Source: JBCBSZ01 sp039197885 (lineage in GTDB: Bacteria > Actinomycetota > Acidimicrobiia > Acidimicrobiales > Poriferisodalaceae). Taken from it: a stretch of 6,026 nt of DNA. The stretch spans positions 1 to 6,026 of the forward strand of contig JBCCTY010000251.1 in NCBI GenBank assembly GCA_039197885.1, written 5' to 3'. This document shows, piece after piece, positions 5,910-6,026 of this stretch (position 1 is the first letter of the stretch; each line of letters starts with the position of its first letter). The translations under genes and the position numbers were made by a program. Under the pieces are notes generated by a model. That model made no database searches, was not told the DNA's origin, and saw only the letters and a list, made by a program, of their open reading frames with translations.

Positions 5910-6026
5910 ATGTCGGAGCTCGTACAACTCGGCAAGCTCCTGGTCCACCAGGGCTTCATCACCGACGAGCAGCTCGACCGTGCGATCGAGATCCACCGTG
6001 AGTCGGGCGCTCCGCTCGGACGCATC
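5910..6026 (+). CDS. N-terminal fragment of MshEN-domain protein, probable PilB/GspE-type ATPase (3'-truncated)
   Basis: ATG 5910 is preceded by GGTGAGG (5899-5905) at four bases' spacing and opens a frame that runs off the right edge after 39 codons. The peptide (VQLGKLLVHQGFITDEQL, then DRAIEIHRESGAPLGRI) matches the start of the MshEN/T2SSE_N domain, with the pattern LG-x-LLV-x2-G-x-I-x4-L-x3-I. This domain usually precedes the ATPase core of PilB, MshE or GspE, cytoplasmic hexamers that power pilus extension or type II secretion. The second MshEN repeat begins at residue 35, at the expected 29-residue spacing. The usual Arg of the RLG motif is Gln6 in the first repeat and Pro35 in the second, and the final Gln of the first repeat is His29. 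The Walker motifs lie outside the window, so pilB is likely but unproven. Stand-alone MshEN proteins exist. Confidence 0.72.
   Translation, partial: MSELVQLGKLLVHQGFITDEQLDRAIEIHRESGAPLGRI

Overview
This is a G+C-rich, densely coding bacterial segment with every supported gene on the + strand. Gene content, G+C-rich codon use and gene order suggest an actinobacterium. Gene order resembles the alaS–ruvX–mltG–aroE block of Mycobacterium, and the type IV pilus-like genes that follow would suit a deep-branching class such as Acidimicrobiia. That placement is inference from memory of gene order and protein style, not a database result.

Layout. Positions 1-2363 hold the 3' nine-tenths of alaS (alanyl-tRNA synthetase, start off the left edge). 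One base later, ruvX (2365-2784) begins with GTG. It overlaps mltG (2781-4016) by four bases in an ATGA junction. A 61-base gap leads to aroE (4078-4902, shikimate dehydrogenase). An 82-base leader, locally AT-richer and able to fold over a strong ribosome binding site, precedes a DUF4388/PATAN-domain protein (4985-5869). A 40-base gap with a stem-loop leads to the first 39 codons of a gene whose product opens with an MshEN-type (T2SSE_N) domain, most probably a PilB/GspE assembly ATPase (5910 to the right edge).

How the parts work together. The first four genes are conserved housekeeping functions: tRNA charging, rRNA processing/Holliday-junction-resolvase-like nuclease, glycan strand termination, and aromatic amino-acid synthesis. 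They appear to be co-transcribed. After aroE the content changes to what looks like the start of a type IV pilus/type II secretion-like module. The DUF4388 protein is placed to be a regulator or adaptor of the ATPase encoded next.

The most interesting part is the 3' end: (a) a PATAN protein without a receiver domain, paired with a PilB-like gene; (b) an MshEN domain in which the Arg of both c-di-GMP motifs is replaced; (c) stem-loops in both leaders. No RNA genes, insertion sequences, CRISPR arrays or clear intrinsic terminators were seen. No non-coding stretch exceeds 300 bases.
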